Origin: CAWAMR01 sp963783095
GTDB taxonomy: Bacteria > Planctomycetota > Planctomycetia > Gemmatales > Gemmataceae
Reading direction: 5' to 3'
NCBI GenBank assembly: GCA_963783095.1
Contig: CAWAMR010000021.1
Span: 124,001-188,000 of the forward strand
Length of the DNA: 64,000 nucleotides
The position numbers were made by a program, and so were the translations under genes. The notes under the pieces were generated by a model. That model did not search any database. It saw nothing but the letters and a program-made list of their open reading frames with translations, and was not told the origin of the DNA. Position 1 is the stretch's first letter, and each line of letters starts with the position of its first letter. Positions 19,290 through 28,649 of this stretch are shown here, in pieces.

Positions 19290-19537
19290 ACCCGGTAATG
19301 TTTCACAAAGTCGTACGCAAGATCTCGGAGCTACGTAGCTCCGCCTTTCTAGGCGAAGATTCGATGGCCCCGTTGGAGTAAGGTCTTACGCCGCGGAGCG
19401 GCAAGACCCAAACGTTCGCTGCGGAGCGGCAAACAATGATGGTCGTACTCGGTGCGAATTGTGTCATTTCAGGCAGTTCACAGTACTGTTGGGAACTTCG
19501 ATTCGATTTGGGTGGGAATCGCAACGCGTCGAACCTA
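19290..19537. other. intergenic region with palindromes
   Basis: The gap holds a perfect 18-base palindrome at 19326-19343 (CGGAGCTACGTAGCTCCG) and two 'CGGAGCGGCAA' motifs around 19392-19430, which look like pieces of an intergenic repeat family. No coding signal was seen. Confidence 0.55.
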
Positions 19538-20365
19538 TTAATAGCCATCGCCACTTAATCTCCGAAAGAACTCAACGGATCTTCTTGCCACTTCAACGGC
19601 ATTGTGACTATGCCGGCTCAACTCAACGTATAGTCCGCCCTGATAGTTGATGTCTCGCAAGCCTTTGAACACATCCTCGAAAACGATTTCACCCTTGCCG
19701 AACAAGAGATGATCGTGAACGCCTCGTTTCATATCTTCGATATGCACATTCCAGAGTCGATCGCGCCACTTTCGGATGTAGTCGCTGATGGGCAACTCGC
19801 CGTTGCATTGAAGATGCCCGATATCGAGGGTCAGACCGAAATTGGCACGATCGACTCGCTCGAACAGTTCCGAAAACTTATCCATGGTGTCGATGAACAT
19901 GCCGGGCTCGGGTTCAAAAGCCCAGCGGACGGGAATCTCACAAAGTGCCTGGCAATGATCCACCAACCGGTCCATGAAAACTTCGGAAGGCCCATCTTCA
20001 TCCGGACTTCCCGACCAGAAACTGACTGCTTCTGCTCCAACATCCAGTGCGAGCTTTGCGCACCTTTTGAGAAACTCAACTCGTTGAAGTTGTTCGAGTG
20101 GACTCCGGCTCAACAAAGTCGGCCGATGCTTCCGCCAGGGATCGAGTAGAAATCGCGCGCCGGTTTCGACGACCACGCGCATCTTGTGTCGCTGCAACAA
20201 CTCGCGTAACGCAGGAATACGGTCCGCCCAACCGGCGTCCAAGACATTGACCGTGTTGTAATCGACCGTCAGAGCGATGCCCTGGTATCCTAATTCGGCC
20301 AGAATCGCAACCACATCTTCGAGCCGATGGTGAGCAAAGCCGTTGGTGTTGTAGCCGAGAAACAT
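19538..20365 (-). CDS. sugar phosphate isomerase/epimerase (xylose isomerase-like TIM barrel)
   Basis: A 275-residue TIM-barrel protein of the AP-endonuclease 2/xylose isomerase superfamily. The start at 20365 ('MFLGYNTNGFAHH') overlaps the nifU stop by one base (TGATG). The longer frame to 20470 lacks homology. Metal-binding-like positions are visible in 'WAFEPEPGMFI' (Glu), 'LTLDIGHLQCNG' (Asp/His), 'NVHIEDM' (His) and 'YVELSRHSH' (Glu). It probably isomerises or epimerises a sugar or inositol derivative, but the substrate is unknown. It is the last gene of a ribF-nifU-epimerase overlap group. Confidence 0.82.
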   Translation of the reverse strand: MFLGYNTNGFAHHRLEDVVAILAELGYQGIALTVDYNTVNVLDAGWADRIPALRELLQRHKMRVVVETGARFLLDPWRKHRPTLLSRSPLEQLQRVEFLKRCAKLALDVGAEAVSFWSGSPDEDGPSEVFMDRLVDHCQALCEIPVRWAFEPEPGMFIDTMDKFSELFERVDRANFGLTLDIGHLQCNGELPISDYIRKWRDRLWNVHIEDMKRGVHDHLLFGKGEIVFEDVFKGLRDINYQGGLYVELSRHSHNAVEVARRSVEFFRRLSGDGY

Positions 20366-20607
20366 CAGGACACCGCTTCGAGATATTCGACTTCCGGGAT
20401 GGTCGTTGTCGCAACTTCGTGCTCGATCCCCTGGATGAGCGTCCAAATCGTCGCAGGACACCCGGAGCATGCGCCGGTGAGACGAAGTTGCACGACTCCA
20501 TTGGAAACATCGAGCACTTCGATGCCGGTGCCGTCGAGTTCCAGTGCGGGAGCAACTTCGTTTCGCAAAGCATTTTCAACGCGCGATTTCAAATCGGTTC
20601 CGGGCAT
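20365..20607 (-). CDS. NifU-like C-terminal domain Fe-S scaffold
   Basis: An 80-residue stand-alone NifU C-terminal (Nfu-type) domain that delivers Fe-S clusters to apoproteins in the cytoplasm. The diagnostic CxxC is in 'GACSGCPATIWTLIQGIE' and the preceding strand is 'NGVVQLRLTG'. The length is typical of single-domain Nfu proteins. It overlaps ribF by 32 bases upstream and the epimerase by one base downstream, so translational coupling is likely. Confidence 0.88.
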   Translation of the reverse strand: MPGTDLKSRVENALRNEVAPALELDGTGIEVLDVSNGVVQLRLTGACSGCPATIWTLIQGIEHEVATTTIPEVEYLEAVS

Positions 20608-21512
20608 CTTCGATATCCTTGGCTAACTGTGCTTTCAGATCGCTCACCAGGTCGAATTTCTTGGTGTCTCGCAAATGGGCAAGGAATTCGACCACGATTT
20701 CCTTGCCGTAAAGGGCTTCCTCAAAATCGATGAGATGAACCTCGATTTTGCGGATGGATTCGTGGAAGGTCGGATTGGGCCCAATGTTGGCCGCTCCGCC
20801 CCAGGGTTTACCTTCCACGCGAGCGATCACGACATACACGCCTTCCTTTGGCAAGAGCGTTGCCACTCCCTCGAGATTGGCGGTCGGGAAGCCAAGGGAA
20901 TGTCCCCGATAAGCGCCGTGAACCACCGTTCCACGAATGCGGTAGGGGCGATTGAGTAGCGCTGTCGCCTCGTCGATGTAGCCCAATACCAGGGCATCTC
21001 TTACCCTGCTGCTCGATACGGGATCTGAGCCGCGCGGCGAAAGGGGCAATCTCGCGGAAGCCGATTTTCGCGTCCGAGCAGAGTTGGCTGAGAAGTTCAT
21101 TTGAGCCGGCCCGATCTTTCCCGAAGCGGAAATTGAAACCTTCAACGATACCTCGAGGCTGCAATTGATCGCACAGAACATGCTTAAAAAAGGCATCGGG
21201 GCTTAGGTTTAATAGTTCCGTGGAGGTACGAAGAACCACGACATGATCGGTACCGATCCGATGAAGTTGTTCGACCCGTTCTTCAATCGTGGTGAGCGGC
21301 AACATGTATCGATCCGGATCCAATAGACACAACGGGTGCGGATCGAACGTGACCGCGATCGCCGGGGCATTCATCGATTTGGCAAGTGCGATCGTTTCGC
21401 GCAAGAGGGCAGCATGCCCAAGATGAACGCCATCGAAATTGCCGACGCTGACTACGCCACGACGACACGTTTCGGGTGGGTTTTCATGCCAATTCAGAAC
21501 CGTCGTAGCCAT
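20576..21512 (-). CDS. ribF: bifunctional riboflavin kinase / FAD synthetase (frameshifted)
   Basis: Makes FMN from riboflavin and FAD from FMN. From ATG 21512 the FAD-synthetase domain shows 'SVGNFDGVHLGHAAL' with the nucleotidyltransferase HxGH-type motif and 'VTFDPHPL'. 'EGFNFRFGKDRAG' follows, then 'DPVSSSRVRDAL'. The riboflavin-kinase domain has 'GTVVHGAYRGHSLGFPTANL' and 'NIGPNPTF', given in parts. The frame shifts at 21030-21036 in a CGCGCGG run. Restoring GC gives about 312 residues, the normal RibF length. It is the first gene of the ribF-nifU-epimerase group and is divergent from rnpB. Confidence 0.9.
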
Positions 21513-21670
21513 GTTTACTCCGAACTTTGCAGGAGGATGGTCGCTCTCTACTAATGATACCACAAGGAATTGCGTGCGGCAGGCATTCTTGTGTGTCAGT
21601 GTAACTCAGCAGACAGGAATTTCTGCCCCACGGAAATCCGGGAATTCCAACAAACACTGCGGGGATTCGG

Positions 21671-21676
21671 TACAAT
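21671..21676 (+). promoter_or_regulatory. candidate -10 element for rnpB
   Basis: TACAAT lies ten bases before the predicted 5' end of the RNase P RNA, the right spacing for a -10 hexamer. No good -35 hexamer was seen 17 bases further upstream. Confidence 0.35.
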
Positions 21677-21685
21677 GAATTTTTC

Positions 21686-22182
21686 CGCGAGCCGGACGGA
21701 TGGTCGCTGCTGGCTTCGGCCAGGAAGAGGAAAGTCCGGGCTCCATAGGGCGCGATGGTGGGTAACGCCCACCGTCCTCGTCGCGGACTCTCCCGGAGGC
21801 CCCGCGCTGAGGAAAGGGAAAGTGCAACAGAAAGTATACCGCCGTCGGGAGGGATGAGGGATGAGGGATGAAGTAGAATGGTAAGGCACCGTTTTTTTGC
21901 ATGTCTACGTTCATCCCGTCATCCCTACATCCCTCCCGGAGGTAAGGGTGAAACGGTGGGGGAGCGCAAGTTCCTTAATGTAAGAGCCCACCAGCAGCCG
22001 GGTGACCGGCTGGCTCGGCAAACCCCATCGGGAGCAAGGTCAAATAGGGGAGCAGGGTCTGCCCGGCCCGTTACGACTCCCGGGTAGACCGCTCGATCCT
22101 CGGGCAACCGGGGGGCTAGATAAATGACCGTCGCCGGAGGGAAAACCTCCGGAACAGAACCCGGCTTACAGGCCGGCTCGCG
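21686..22182 (+). ncRNA. rnpB: RNase P RNA, bacterial type A, with enlarged P12
   Basis: Catalytic RNA of ribonuclease P, which removes tRNA 5' leaders. The ends pair as P1 (CGCGAGCCGG at 21686 with CCGGCTCGCG ending 22182). The conserved 5' P4 strand is 'GAGGAAAGTCCGGGCTCC' and the conserved 3' part is 'ACAGAACCCGGCTTACA'. Also visible are 'GCAACAGAAAGTATACCGCC' before P12 and 'GGTAAGGGTGAAACGGTG' after it. The total of about 497 bases is longer than the usual 350-420. The excess is a long hairpin in P12 (arms 21847-21872 and 21910-21937) that includes three GGGATGA repeats. Confidence 0.95.
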
Positions 22183-22389
22183 GGAAAGACCGGGAAGGAT
22201 ACCGTTTCAAGGAGCTTAAGGCGCCGGCATAATCGTCAAATTCGTTAAATTTATCCCATAATGTGAATATCTCTTGCCCCGTGCATTCTACCGGATTGAC
22301 CGGCGCTGTGGGTTTTGAGTAGAGTGGCATGGACTGGGGATTCTCACATTCAAACCCCGGCGAGCGCTGGGTATCGAGGGAGTCCGCCG

Positions 22390-22690
22390 ATGACTCCGTT
22401 TCCACCGAACGACCGATCTGGTGATTCCCGTTTCTCTCCCAATCGGGCAGGTCCGACACCACGTTACCGCATAATTTTGCACCGCACGCCGGACAAGGAA
22501 CTCATGTTCATTGTCCGCACAGTGATGGAGCTCACGCACTTTGGACTGTGCAGAAGCGGTCCATCGAATGTGGGAATCGTATCACTGGGACCGCTCGCAA
22601 GTTCTGGTAACACACCTGGAACTTGCGGAGCTTTACCTGGAGCAGTTCGCCGATCGGGGACTGAAAGTGTCTCTGGAGCCGGCGGGGTAG
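22390..22690 (+). CDS. clpS: ClpS-like protease adaptor (frameshifted)
   Basis: Adaptor that hands N-degron substrates to the Clp AAA+ protease. From ATG 22390 an unstructured N-terminus leads into 'RYRIILHRTPDKELMFIVRTVMELTH', the first strand-helix of ClpS, given in parts. After a frame change at about 22550 comes 'AEAVHRMWESYHWDRSQVLVTHLELAELYLEQF' and the end 'GLKVSLEPAG'. Restoring GC to TGCA (giving TGCGCA) joins them as 'HFGLCAEAVHRMW', a 100-residue protein of normal size. The usual 'DD' ligand-binding motif after the first strand is replaced by 'TPDKE', so substrate specificity may differ. No clpA is adjacent. Confidence 0.8.
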
Positions 22691-22720
22691 CTCGGAAGAT
22701 CCCGGTTGCTCGTACATGTT

Positions 22721-22847
22721 TAGCCAAAGGCAACGGCGAACCCCATGCGTAAGCTTGGGGTTTAAAGAGTCAGGGTCGGCATGCTGGCAAACACCCCCAC
22801 GCTTACACATGGGGTTCGCCGTTGGGTAGCAATGATGGCATTTGGGC
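22721..22847. repeat. paired inverted intergenic repeat, 'GGCGAACCCCA' family
   Basis: Inverted arms around 22731-22760 and 22796-22825 share 'CAACGGCGAACCCCATG' and 'GTAAGC' with a few mismatches and flank a 35-base spacer. An outer pair (TTTAGCCAAA at 22720 and TTTGGGCTAAA near 22850) extends the stem discontinuously. It lies between clpS and a TetR gene. Confidence 0.78.
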
Positions 22848-22917
22848 TAAACTGAGACGGTTGCTCCGCAACCGGCATGAAATGGGCTGCCACACTGCCT
22901 GATAAAATCGGCATATT

Positions 22918-23559
22918 CTAAACATCCATCTTCAGAATCCCATGCAGGAATGTATCCAGAACGGGAACGGGAAGTTCATCCGCTTTTTCGCCGGAAGTCA
23001 CGGGCAAAAGAGCGGACCCCAGAAGAAAGCGAAAGCAATCCTGCGCGGCGATCCGCGTGTCCGGCACGCGACGAAAAATGCCCGCTTGCTGCCCGGCCTG
23101 CAAGAGCCAGACCAGGGGAGCTACCGCGTGGTGCAAACAGACAAGCGCTGCCTCCTGTTCTTCGGGTTCCGACGGTGCGAATAACGCATGTGTCAGCAAT
23201 CGGAAGAGACTCGCCTCTTGTCGCGACGTGCGCAGAAATCGATCTGCAAAGCCGTTCAAGATCGCCAGGAGGTCGGGGGCCGGTTGATCTACCGCCAACT
23301 CTGTGGCAGGCTGGACGATCCAGCCCTGCCAGGTTTCCAAAATCGCGGTGAACAAAGTTGACTTGGCAGCAAACGATTTGCGTAAAACTCCCGGCGACAT
23401 CTTCGATGCCTCCGCGATTAGCTCCAGGGTTGTATCAGCGTAGCCGCGTGAAGTAAACAGTCGCGTTGCAATCTCGATGATGATGTGCTCGCGCTGGGCC
23501 TTGGGTAGGCGGGATGTCGTTCCCTTGCGACCCTTGCCATCGTTGCCCGCTGTCGGCAT
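22918..23559 (-). CDS. TetR/AcrR-family transcriptional regulator
   Basis: A 213-residue DNA-binding repressor. The N-terminal helix-turn-helix is 'IATRLFTSRGYADTTLELIAEAS' followed by 'GVLRKSFAAKSTLF', given in parts. The C-terminal ligand domain is helical, with 'LFRLLTHALFA' and 'AVAPLVWLLQAGQQAGIF'. A basic N-terminal tail ('GKGRKGTTSRLPKAQRE') precedes the DNA-binding domain. The nearest candidate target is the outer-membrane protein gene downstream on the same strand. No operator was identified. Confidence 0.85.
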   Translation of the reverse strand: MPTAGNDGKGRKGTTSRLPKAQREHIIIEIATRLFTSRGYADTTLELIAEASKMSPGVLRKSFAAKSTLFTAILETWQGWIVQPATELAVDQPAPDLLAILNGFADRFLRTSRQEASLFRLLTHALFAPSEPEEQEAALVCLHHAVAPLVWLLQAGQQAGIFRRVPDTRIAAQDCFRFLLGSALLPVTSGEKADELPVPVLDTFLHGILKMDV

Positions 23560-23678
23560 GCAATCCTCGTCGCGCTCAACTTTTCGAGTGTGCCTCCCGG
23601 CTAGATTACGAACCGGATACCGGGAGTATACGTTTGAATCGGCAAACCGATCGACAAGAAGTGAGTCTTTTGGTCGTT

Positions 23679-24905
23679 TTAGAACATCCAGCGGAAATTC
23701 AATGATAGGAACGCCCCGGAGCCGATATCGATCCGATCATTGTTGCGATCGGTATAGGTTACGCCGATGAAGTAAAAACGGTCGAACGCGTAACCGCCGG
23801 ATAATTCCAGCATGGCCTTGGGTGTGAAGCGATATTGGATGCCGGTTGCCAGACGCTTTTCGTAGTAGAGCAGCCTATCTTCGACGTCGGGGCGGTCGGC
23901 AAGATACGACGCATCGTTGTTCCAGGAAAACCCCGTGAAGACATTAAACTTGCGCGTGACTCTCCAGGAAACCCGGGCATTCACCGTTCGAACCGGGACA
24001 TACGAGAGATTCACAAAAATGTTTTCCCAGGGCCGCCACATGATCATGAAGGGCAAGCCGATGTTCATCATAAAATCATCGGTCGGCCGCCATTGATAGG
24101 CCGCCATCGGGATCGGGTAAGGAAGTTCCCCCGTCGGGGCATACGACAAACCGAACATCCACGAGTTCCTTTCCCCGGAGGGTACGCGCAGGAAAGCGCT
24201 GACGCTGCCGTTAATGTCGTTGATGTTTTCAAAGGGTTTATCGCTTGCGGAGCCGACGCTGGCCATTACCGTTCCCATCCAGCCGTTGGTGAACATGTGA
24301 GTATAGTTGACGCCGAGATTGACATTCCAGATTTCATCGGGAAATACAATCTTGGAGGTGGGAAAAACGGCATCCGATTGATAGAGACTATTACGGACAT
24401 TGGTGGTTATCGCGAGAGCATCCGGGCCGTCCCGCCAGACCGGCATCAGTACGGAAATATTCTGGCGCACCACGCCCAAATGGGCATCTTGGCCGGACAC
24501 CGATTGCGAGGGATAATACGTTGTACCGTAGCTCACCATGGGGTTTCTGGGAATGCCCATCCCAAAACCGCCGATACCGAATCCTCCAAGCCCGCCGATG
24601 CCGCCCGTGCCGCCAAAGCCGCCGAAGTTATTGAATCCATTCATCCCGCCAAGACTATTATTCTGATTGCTTGGATCGTTATTTTGCGGATCCTTTCCCG
24701 TCTGATCCCAGGGCAGGTCCGGCTGCTCCGCAGGCAGATTCACAGTGTCCCAAAAGCTCGGCGCAGGCTTTTCCGGTACTGGCTCCTCGTCCGAGGGCGG
24801 AGTCGGGGCGGGATCGGCAATGACTCGTTGGGAAAACAAGAGGATTGCAACGACTACAAAGCATTCAACGAGAGCGCCGAGTTTTGACACGCCGAGACGC
24901 TTCAT
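23679..24905 (-). CDS. outer-membrane beta-barrel protein with Gly-rich linker
   Basis: An intact 408-residue exported protein. Residues 1-31 form a signal peptide ('FVVVAILLFSQRVIA'), followed by a Pro/Asp-rich segment and a glycine-rich tract ('GGFGGTGGIGGLGGFGIGG' in outline, about 88-115). Residues 130-408 alternate aromatic and polar residues as in a beta-barrel and end with Phe ('LSLNFRWMF'), the usual C-terminal signal for BAM insertion. The barrel resembles the DUF6268 family of planctomycete proteins, but I am not certain. It is probably a porin or surface barrel. Confidence 0.75.
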   Translation of the reverse strand: MKRLGVSKLGALVECFVVVAILLFSQRVIADPAPTPPSDEEPVPEKPAPSFWDTVNLPAEQPDLPWDQTGKDPQNNDPSNQNNSLGGMNGFNNFGGFGGTGGIGGLGGFGIGGFGMGIPRNPMVSYGTTYYPSQSVSGQDAHLGVVRQNISVLMPVWRDGPDALAITTNVRNSLYQSDAVFPTSKIVFPDEIWNVNLGVNYTHMFTNGWMGTVMASVGSASDKPFENINDINGSVSAFLRVPSGERNSWMFGLSYAPTGELPYPIPMAAYQWRPTDDFMMNIGLPFMIMWRPWENIFVNLSYVPVRTVNARVSWRVTRKFNVFTGFSWNNDASYLADRPDVEDRLLYYEKRLATGIQYRFTPKAMLELSGGYAFDRFYFIGVTYTDRNNDRIDIGSGAFLSLNFRWMF

Positions 24906-25332
24906 GGCTGCTTCCTGCTCAACGCATGAGCAAAGAAATTTCGCATGGTTTTAAGCAGAATCCCCTCTGAGCAAGGCATATATCAGCAACTTGCAGAAAA
25001 GAAAGGGAAATAGCTAAAGTTCGCCGCCGCAAAATGAGACAACGATGAGTTGCCCGAAGCATCGAACCTTGGAGGAGGGTCTCGCTTGCATGTAGGCCAC
25101 AACGTGGGGTAAGCATCTCGCTTGGCCATGAGGCGAGATATGCCACGCCGTACGTAGGGCAAGCGTCTCGCTTGCCCATCCGCCGATGTCGAAGGCGAGG
25201 CGGACGCTTGCTACAAATGACGGGCAAGCGAGACGCTTACCCCACGTTGGCGGTCGCCCAAGTGTCTCGTTCTCTGCCAGGCAAAGCATACAATGTTCTC
25301 CACTGCTTTGATCCCTTTCCTGGAGAAGCCAC
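24906..25332. repeat. intergenic inverted repeats, 'GCAAGCGTCTCGCTTGCC' family
   Basis: This gap contains several related units between about 25070 and 25260. CGTGGGGTAAGCATCTCGCTTG near 25109 is the inverted partner of CAAGCGAGACGCTTACCCCACG (25225-25246). Between them is a third hairpin copy (GGGCAAGCGTCTCGCTTGCCC at 25158-25178). No gene was seen. The plus-strand operon begins at 25333. Confidence 0.75.
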
Positions 25333-26470
25333 ATGTCCCGCCTGTTGTCGATTTTGGCGATGCTGACCGCTACCTGCATCAGTCATGCGGAGGAGAAGCC
25401 CAAACCCAACACGCTCACCGATAAAGAGATTCGAGACGGATGGATCTTGTTGTTTGATGGAGAGACCACCTTTGGTTGGAAGACGGAAGGCGACGTCACA
25501 GTAAAAGATGGGATTCTCACGGTCGGCGGGAAGAATGGCGGGTCCATCGAAACGACGACTTCCTTCGGTCATTCTGAAGTCTTTTTTGAATTCACAGTTG
25601 ACGGAGACGCACGGATTGAAAGAGCGAACGACTCGATTTCGCCTGCCTATGACGGAGGCAAGTCCGGCGTTAGCTATCAAGGATTAGAGTGGGCCACCGC
25701 CCGGTGGCCGTCAGGAAACCGAATGAAGAAGCAAAACGCATGGGATTTCTTTCATCGGTCCCTCAGCATAAACATTGGTCTCTTTGCGGATCCCAAAGAC
25801 GATTTAGTGCTGAAGAAACTTCGATTCAAGGCTCCCAAGAAGGCATCGATAAAGATCCGCAGTGTTCAGCTTCGACCAACCGGCACGCAGCCCATTTTCA
25901 ACGGCAAGACTCTCGAAGGCTGGAAAGTCTTTCCCGGCGAGAAATACAAATCCAAATACTCCGTCACTCCCGAAGGCTGGCTCAACGTCAAAGACGGCCC
26001 AGGCGACTTGCAGACGGCAAAGCAATATGCCGACTTTACTCTTCAACTGGAGTGCATCAGCAACGGCAAAATGCTCAACAGCGGTATTTTCTTTCGCTGT
26101 CTCGCCGACCAGTATCAAAAAGGCTATGAAGTGCAGATTCAGAATGGGTTTATCGATAAAGACCGCACCAAACCGATCGATTACGGCACCGGGGCGATCT
26201 ATCGTCGGGTAAAAGGCGCGCAAGGTTGTTTCCAACGACAAGGAATGGTTCACCATGACCGTCATCGCGCAGGGCAAACACTTCGCGACCTGGGTCAACG
26301 GCTACCAGACCGTTGACTGGATCGATGACCGCAAGGAGAGCGAAAATGCCCGCGAAGGATGCAAGACCGGCAAAGGACACATCAGTATACAAGGCCATGA
26401 CCCGACCACCGATTTGAGTTTTCGAAACATCCGAATTGCTGAATTTCCGCTCACCAAGGAACCCAAATGA
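25333..26470 (+). CDS. secreted double DUF1080 (3-keto-disaccharide hydrolase-like) protein, frameshifted
   Basis: Exported protein with a signal peptide (residues 1-19) and two DUF1080/concanavalin-like domains: 'GWILLFDGETTFGWKTEG' starts the first and 'PIFNGKTLEGWKVFPGEK' the second, given in parts. DUF1080 proteins are widespread in planctomycetes and are thought to bind or cleave glycans (3-keto-glycoside hydrolase activity is known for some). The frame shifts at 26214-26222 between 'GAIYRRVK' and 'ARKVVSNDKEWFTMTV'. Restoring GC in the GGCGCGC run gives about 379 residues. Its TGA overlaps the next start (ATGA), so the two genes are cotranscribed. Confidence 0.85.
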
Positions 26471-28582
26471 AACTCGTTGCTATCGCATTAGCATTGATGT
26501 CGCTGATTGCATCTCGCGCAGATGCCCAGCTGCACTACACGGAAGCCAGGAAGGATAGCAACGGCTTTCTCGTCCACCCCGTCGAATCGGAATTCCAGAA
26601 AGGTACAACTCAGATCCGCGTGTTGTTGCCGGATTCTCTTCGGTAAAGATCGAGTCTATCCCGTCGTATACGTGCTACCCGTCGAGGCGCAAAATGAAAG
26701 CCACTTCGGCGATGGCTTGCTGGAAATCAAAAAGCGAAATCTGCACAACCAACATCCTGCAATTTACGTTGCTCCTACATTCTCGGACCTGCCCTGGTAT
26801 GCCGATCATCCCTCCGACAAAAACGTCCACCAGGAAAGCTATTTTCTGAAGGATGTTCTCCCCTTCATCGAACAGCATTACCCTGCAATGAAAGAATCCC
26901 GAGGGCGATTGCTTTTGGGTTTCAGTAAATCGGGTTGGGGAGCGTGGTCGTTACTGTTGCGCCATCCCGATCGCTTTGGCAAAGCCGCTGCGTGGGATGC
27001 CCCGATGATGATGAACCGGCCCGGCCCTTTTGGGAGCGGTTCCATCTTCGGGACTGCCGAGAACTTTCAGAATTATCAGATTTCCAAATTGTTGGAGCAT
27101 TCGGCAGATGACGTGAAGAAAAGGAGCCGACTCATTCTGCTCGGTGTTGGGAATTTCGCCAGCGATCACGAGAAAATGCATGCTTTTCTAAGCGAGAGGA
27201 AGATTCCGCACACCTACAGGGATACTCCTCAGCGCAAGCACGACTGGCATACCGGCTGGGTTGAGGAAGCGGTTGCCATGCTTCTTGCCGAGGAGGTAAA
27301 AGAGCTTCCGCTGCGTGTCGGAGCGTCAGCGGTCGAGATACCTGCCGATGATTCGATGGTGATCGGCGGGAGCATTCACGCAAGTTTCGCCAAGGGACAG
27401 GAAGGCAAGCTTCGGGCAGTCGCCGTGGTGATTGAAAAGCCGGGTTCCGGCAAAGTGGCCATTGTCGCCTGCGATGCCTTGTTTGTTACGCGCGATCTGA
27501 TGGATCCCATTGTGGAAGAGATCGCCAAAGACTGCAACATCCCGGCCGAGAACATCCTTATCAACGCGACTCACACCCATTCCGCGCCGTCAACCGGAAC
27601 CGTTCACGGCTACAAACGCGACGAAGCCTTTTGTCGAAACATGCAGCGCTCGATCGTGAAGGCGGTCAAAGAAGCCAACGAAAAACGACTGGTGGGGGCT
27701 GCGAGCTTCCAGTTTTGGCTCGGAGAAGAATCTTCTGTCGGGCAGAATAGCCGTCAGCTTTTGAAAGATAACACTATTTACTGGATCGGCCCACGCGATG
27801 AATTCGTTCGTCCAACCGGCCCCTTCGACCCGGAGCTTCCCGTTCTCGCTTTCCGCGACGATAAGAACAAACTCCTCGCCACGATCTTCAACCACTCGAC
27901 TCACACTATCGGCTCCCGCAAAGGAGGCGTGCGTTCACCCTCCTTCTACGGACTGGCCTGTCAGGAACTGGAGGCGGAACTGGGCGGAACGGTTTGCTTC
28001 CTCGAAGGGGCGTCAGGCTCCACGCACAACCTGACGCTCAAAACCGATGAGATGGCAATACGGATCAAGAAGGCCGTGAAAGATGGTCTCGAAAAAGCCC
28101 AGCCAAGACCGGTGAATCGTATTGCCGCACTGAAGAAGAAATTCACTTTCAAGATTCGCCGTTTCGATGAAGAGAAAGAGCAGGCCGCCGTTTCGTCTTA
28201 CTGCAAGAAGATGGCCGGCAAGCAGGGTGACAGTTATACCGAAGTCTTTCAAAATCAACGAAAGATGCTGGCACCACTGCAAGGACAGGAACGAAGCACC
28301 TGGTTGCAGACGATCGTAATCGGCGATGTGGCGATCGTGGGAGTACCGGCGGAATATTTCACGATCCTCGGCCAGGAGATCAAACGGCGTTCACCCTATC
28401 GGTATACGTATGTTGCCGAACTGGCCAACGACTGGATCGGCTACTTGCCGGATAAGAAAGCATTCGACCTGGGAGGGTATCAGACTTGGACCGGCTTGCA
28501 TAGTTATGCCGACCCCTCCAGCGGTGAAGCAATCGTCGATGAGGTCGTGAAAATGCTCAAGGAAATGCACGAAAAGAAGTGA
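26467..28582 (+). CDS. secreted esterase fused to neutral ceramidase-like domain (frameshifted N-terminus)
   Basis: Two-domain exported hydrolase of about 705 residues. The start at 26467 supplies the signal peptide ('MKLVAIALALMSLIASRADA'). Residues 40-275 are an esterase-D-like alpha/beta hydrolase with nucleophile elbow 'LLGFSKSGWGAW' and the His region 'KHDWHTGWVEE'. From about residue 285 the sequence resembles neutral/alkaline non-lysosomal ceramidase N-terminal domains: 'LRVGASAVEIPAD', 'INATHTHSAPSTG' and 'FLEGASGSTHN'. A frame change near 26640 separates 'LLPDSL' from 'GKDRVYPVVYVLP'. The rest is open without interruption across the domain junction. Its start overlaps the DUF1080 stop, suggesting joint lipid or glycan degradation. 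Confidence 0.82.
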
Positions 28583-28649
28583 GCCAAGACGACTCACTTA
28601 TTGTGAAGAACCCGAATCGCCGATTATAATGCAACTCATGGAGATAACC

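Noticed and set aside
23835..24887. 350-codon plus-strand frame
   Set aside because: It is antisense to the outer-membrane barrel gene, which has a signal peptide and a typical C-terminal Phe.
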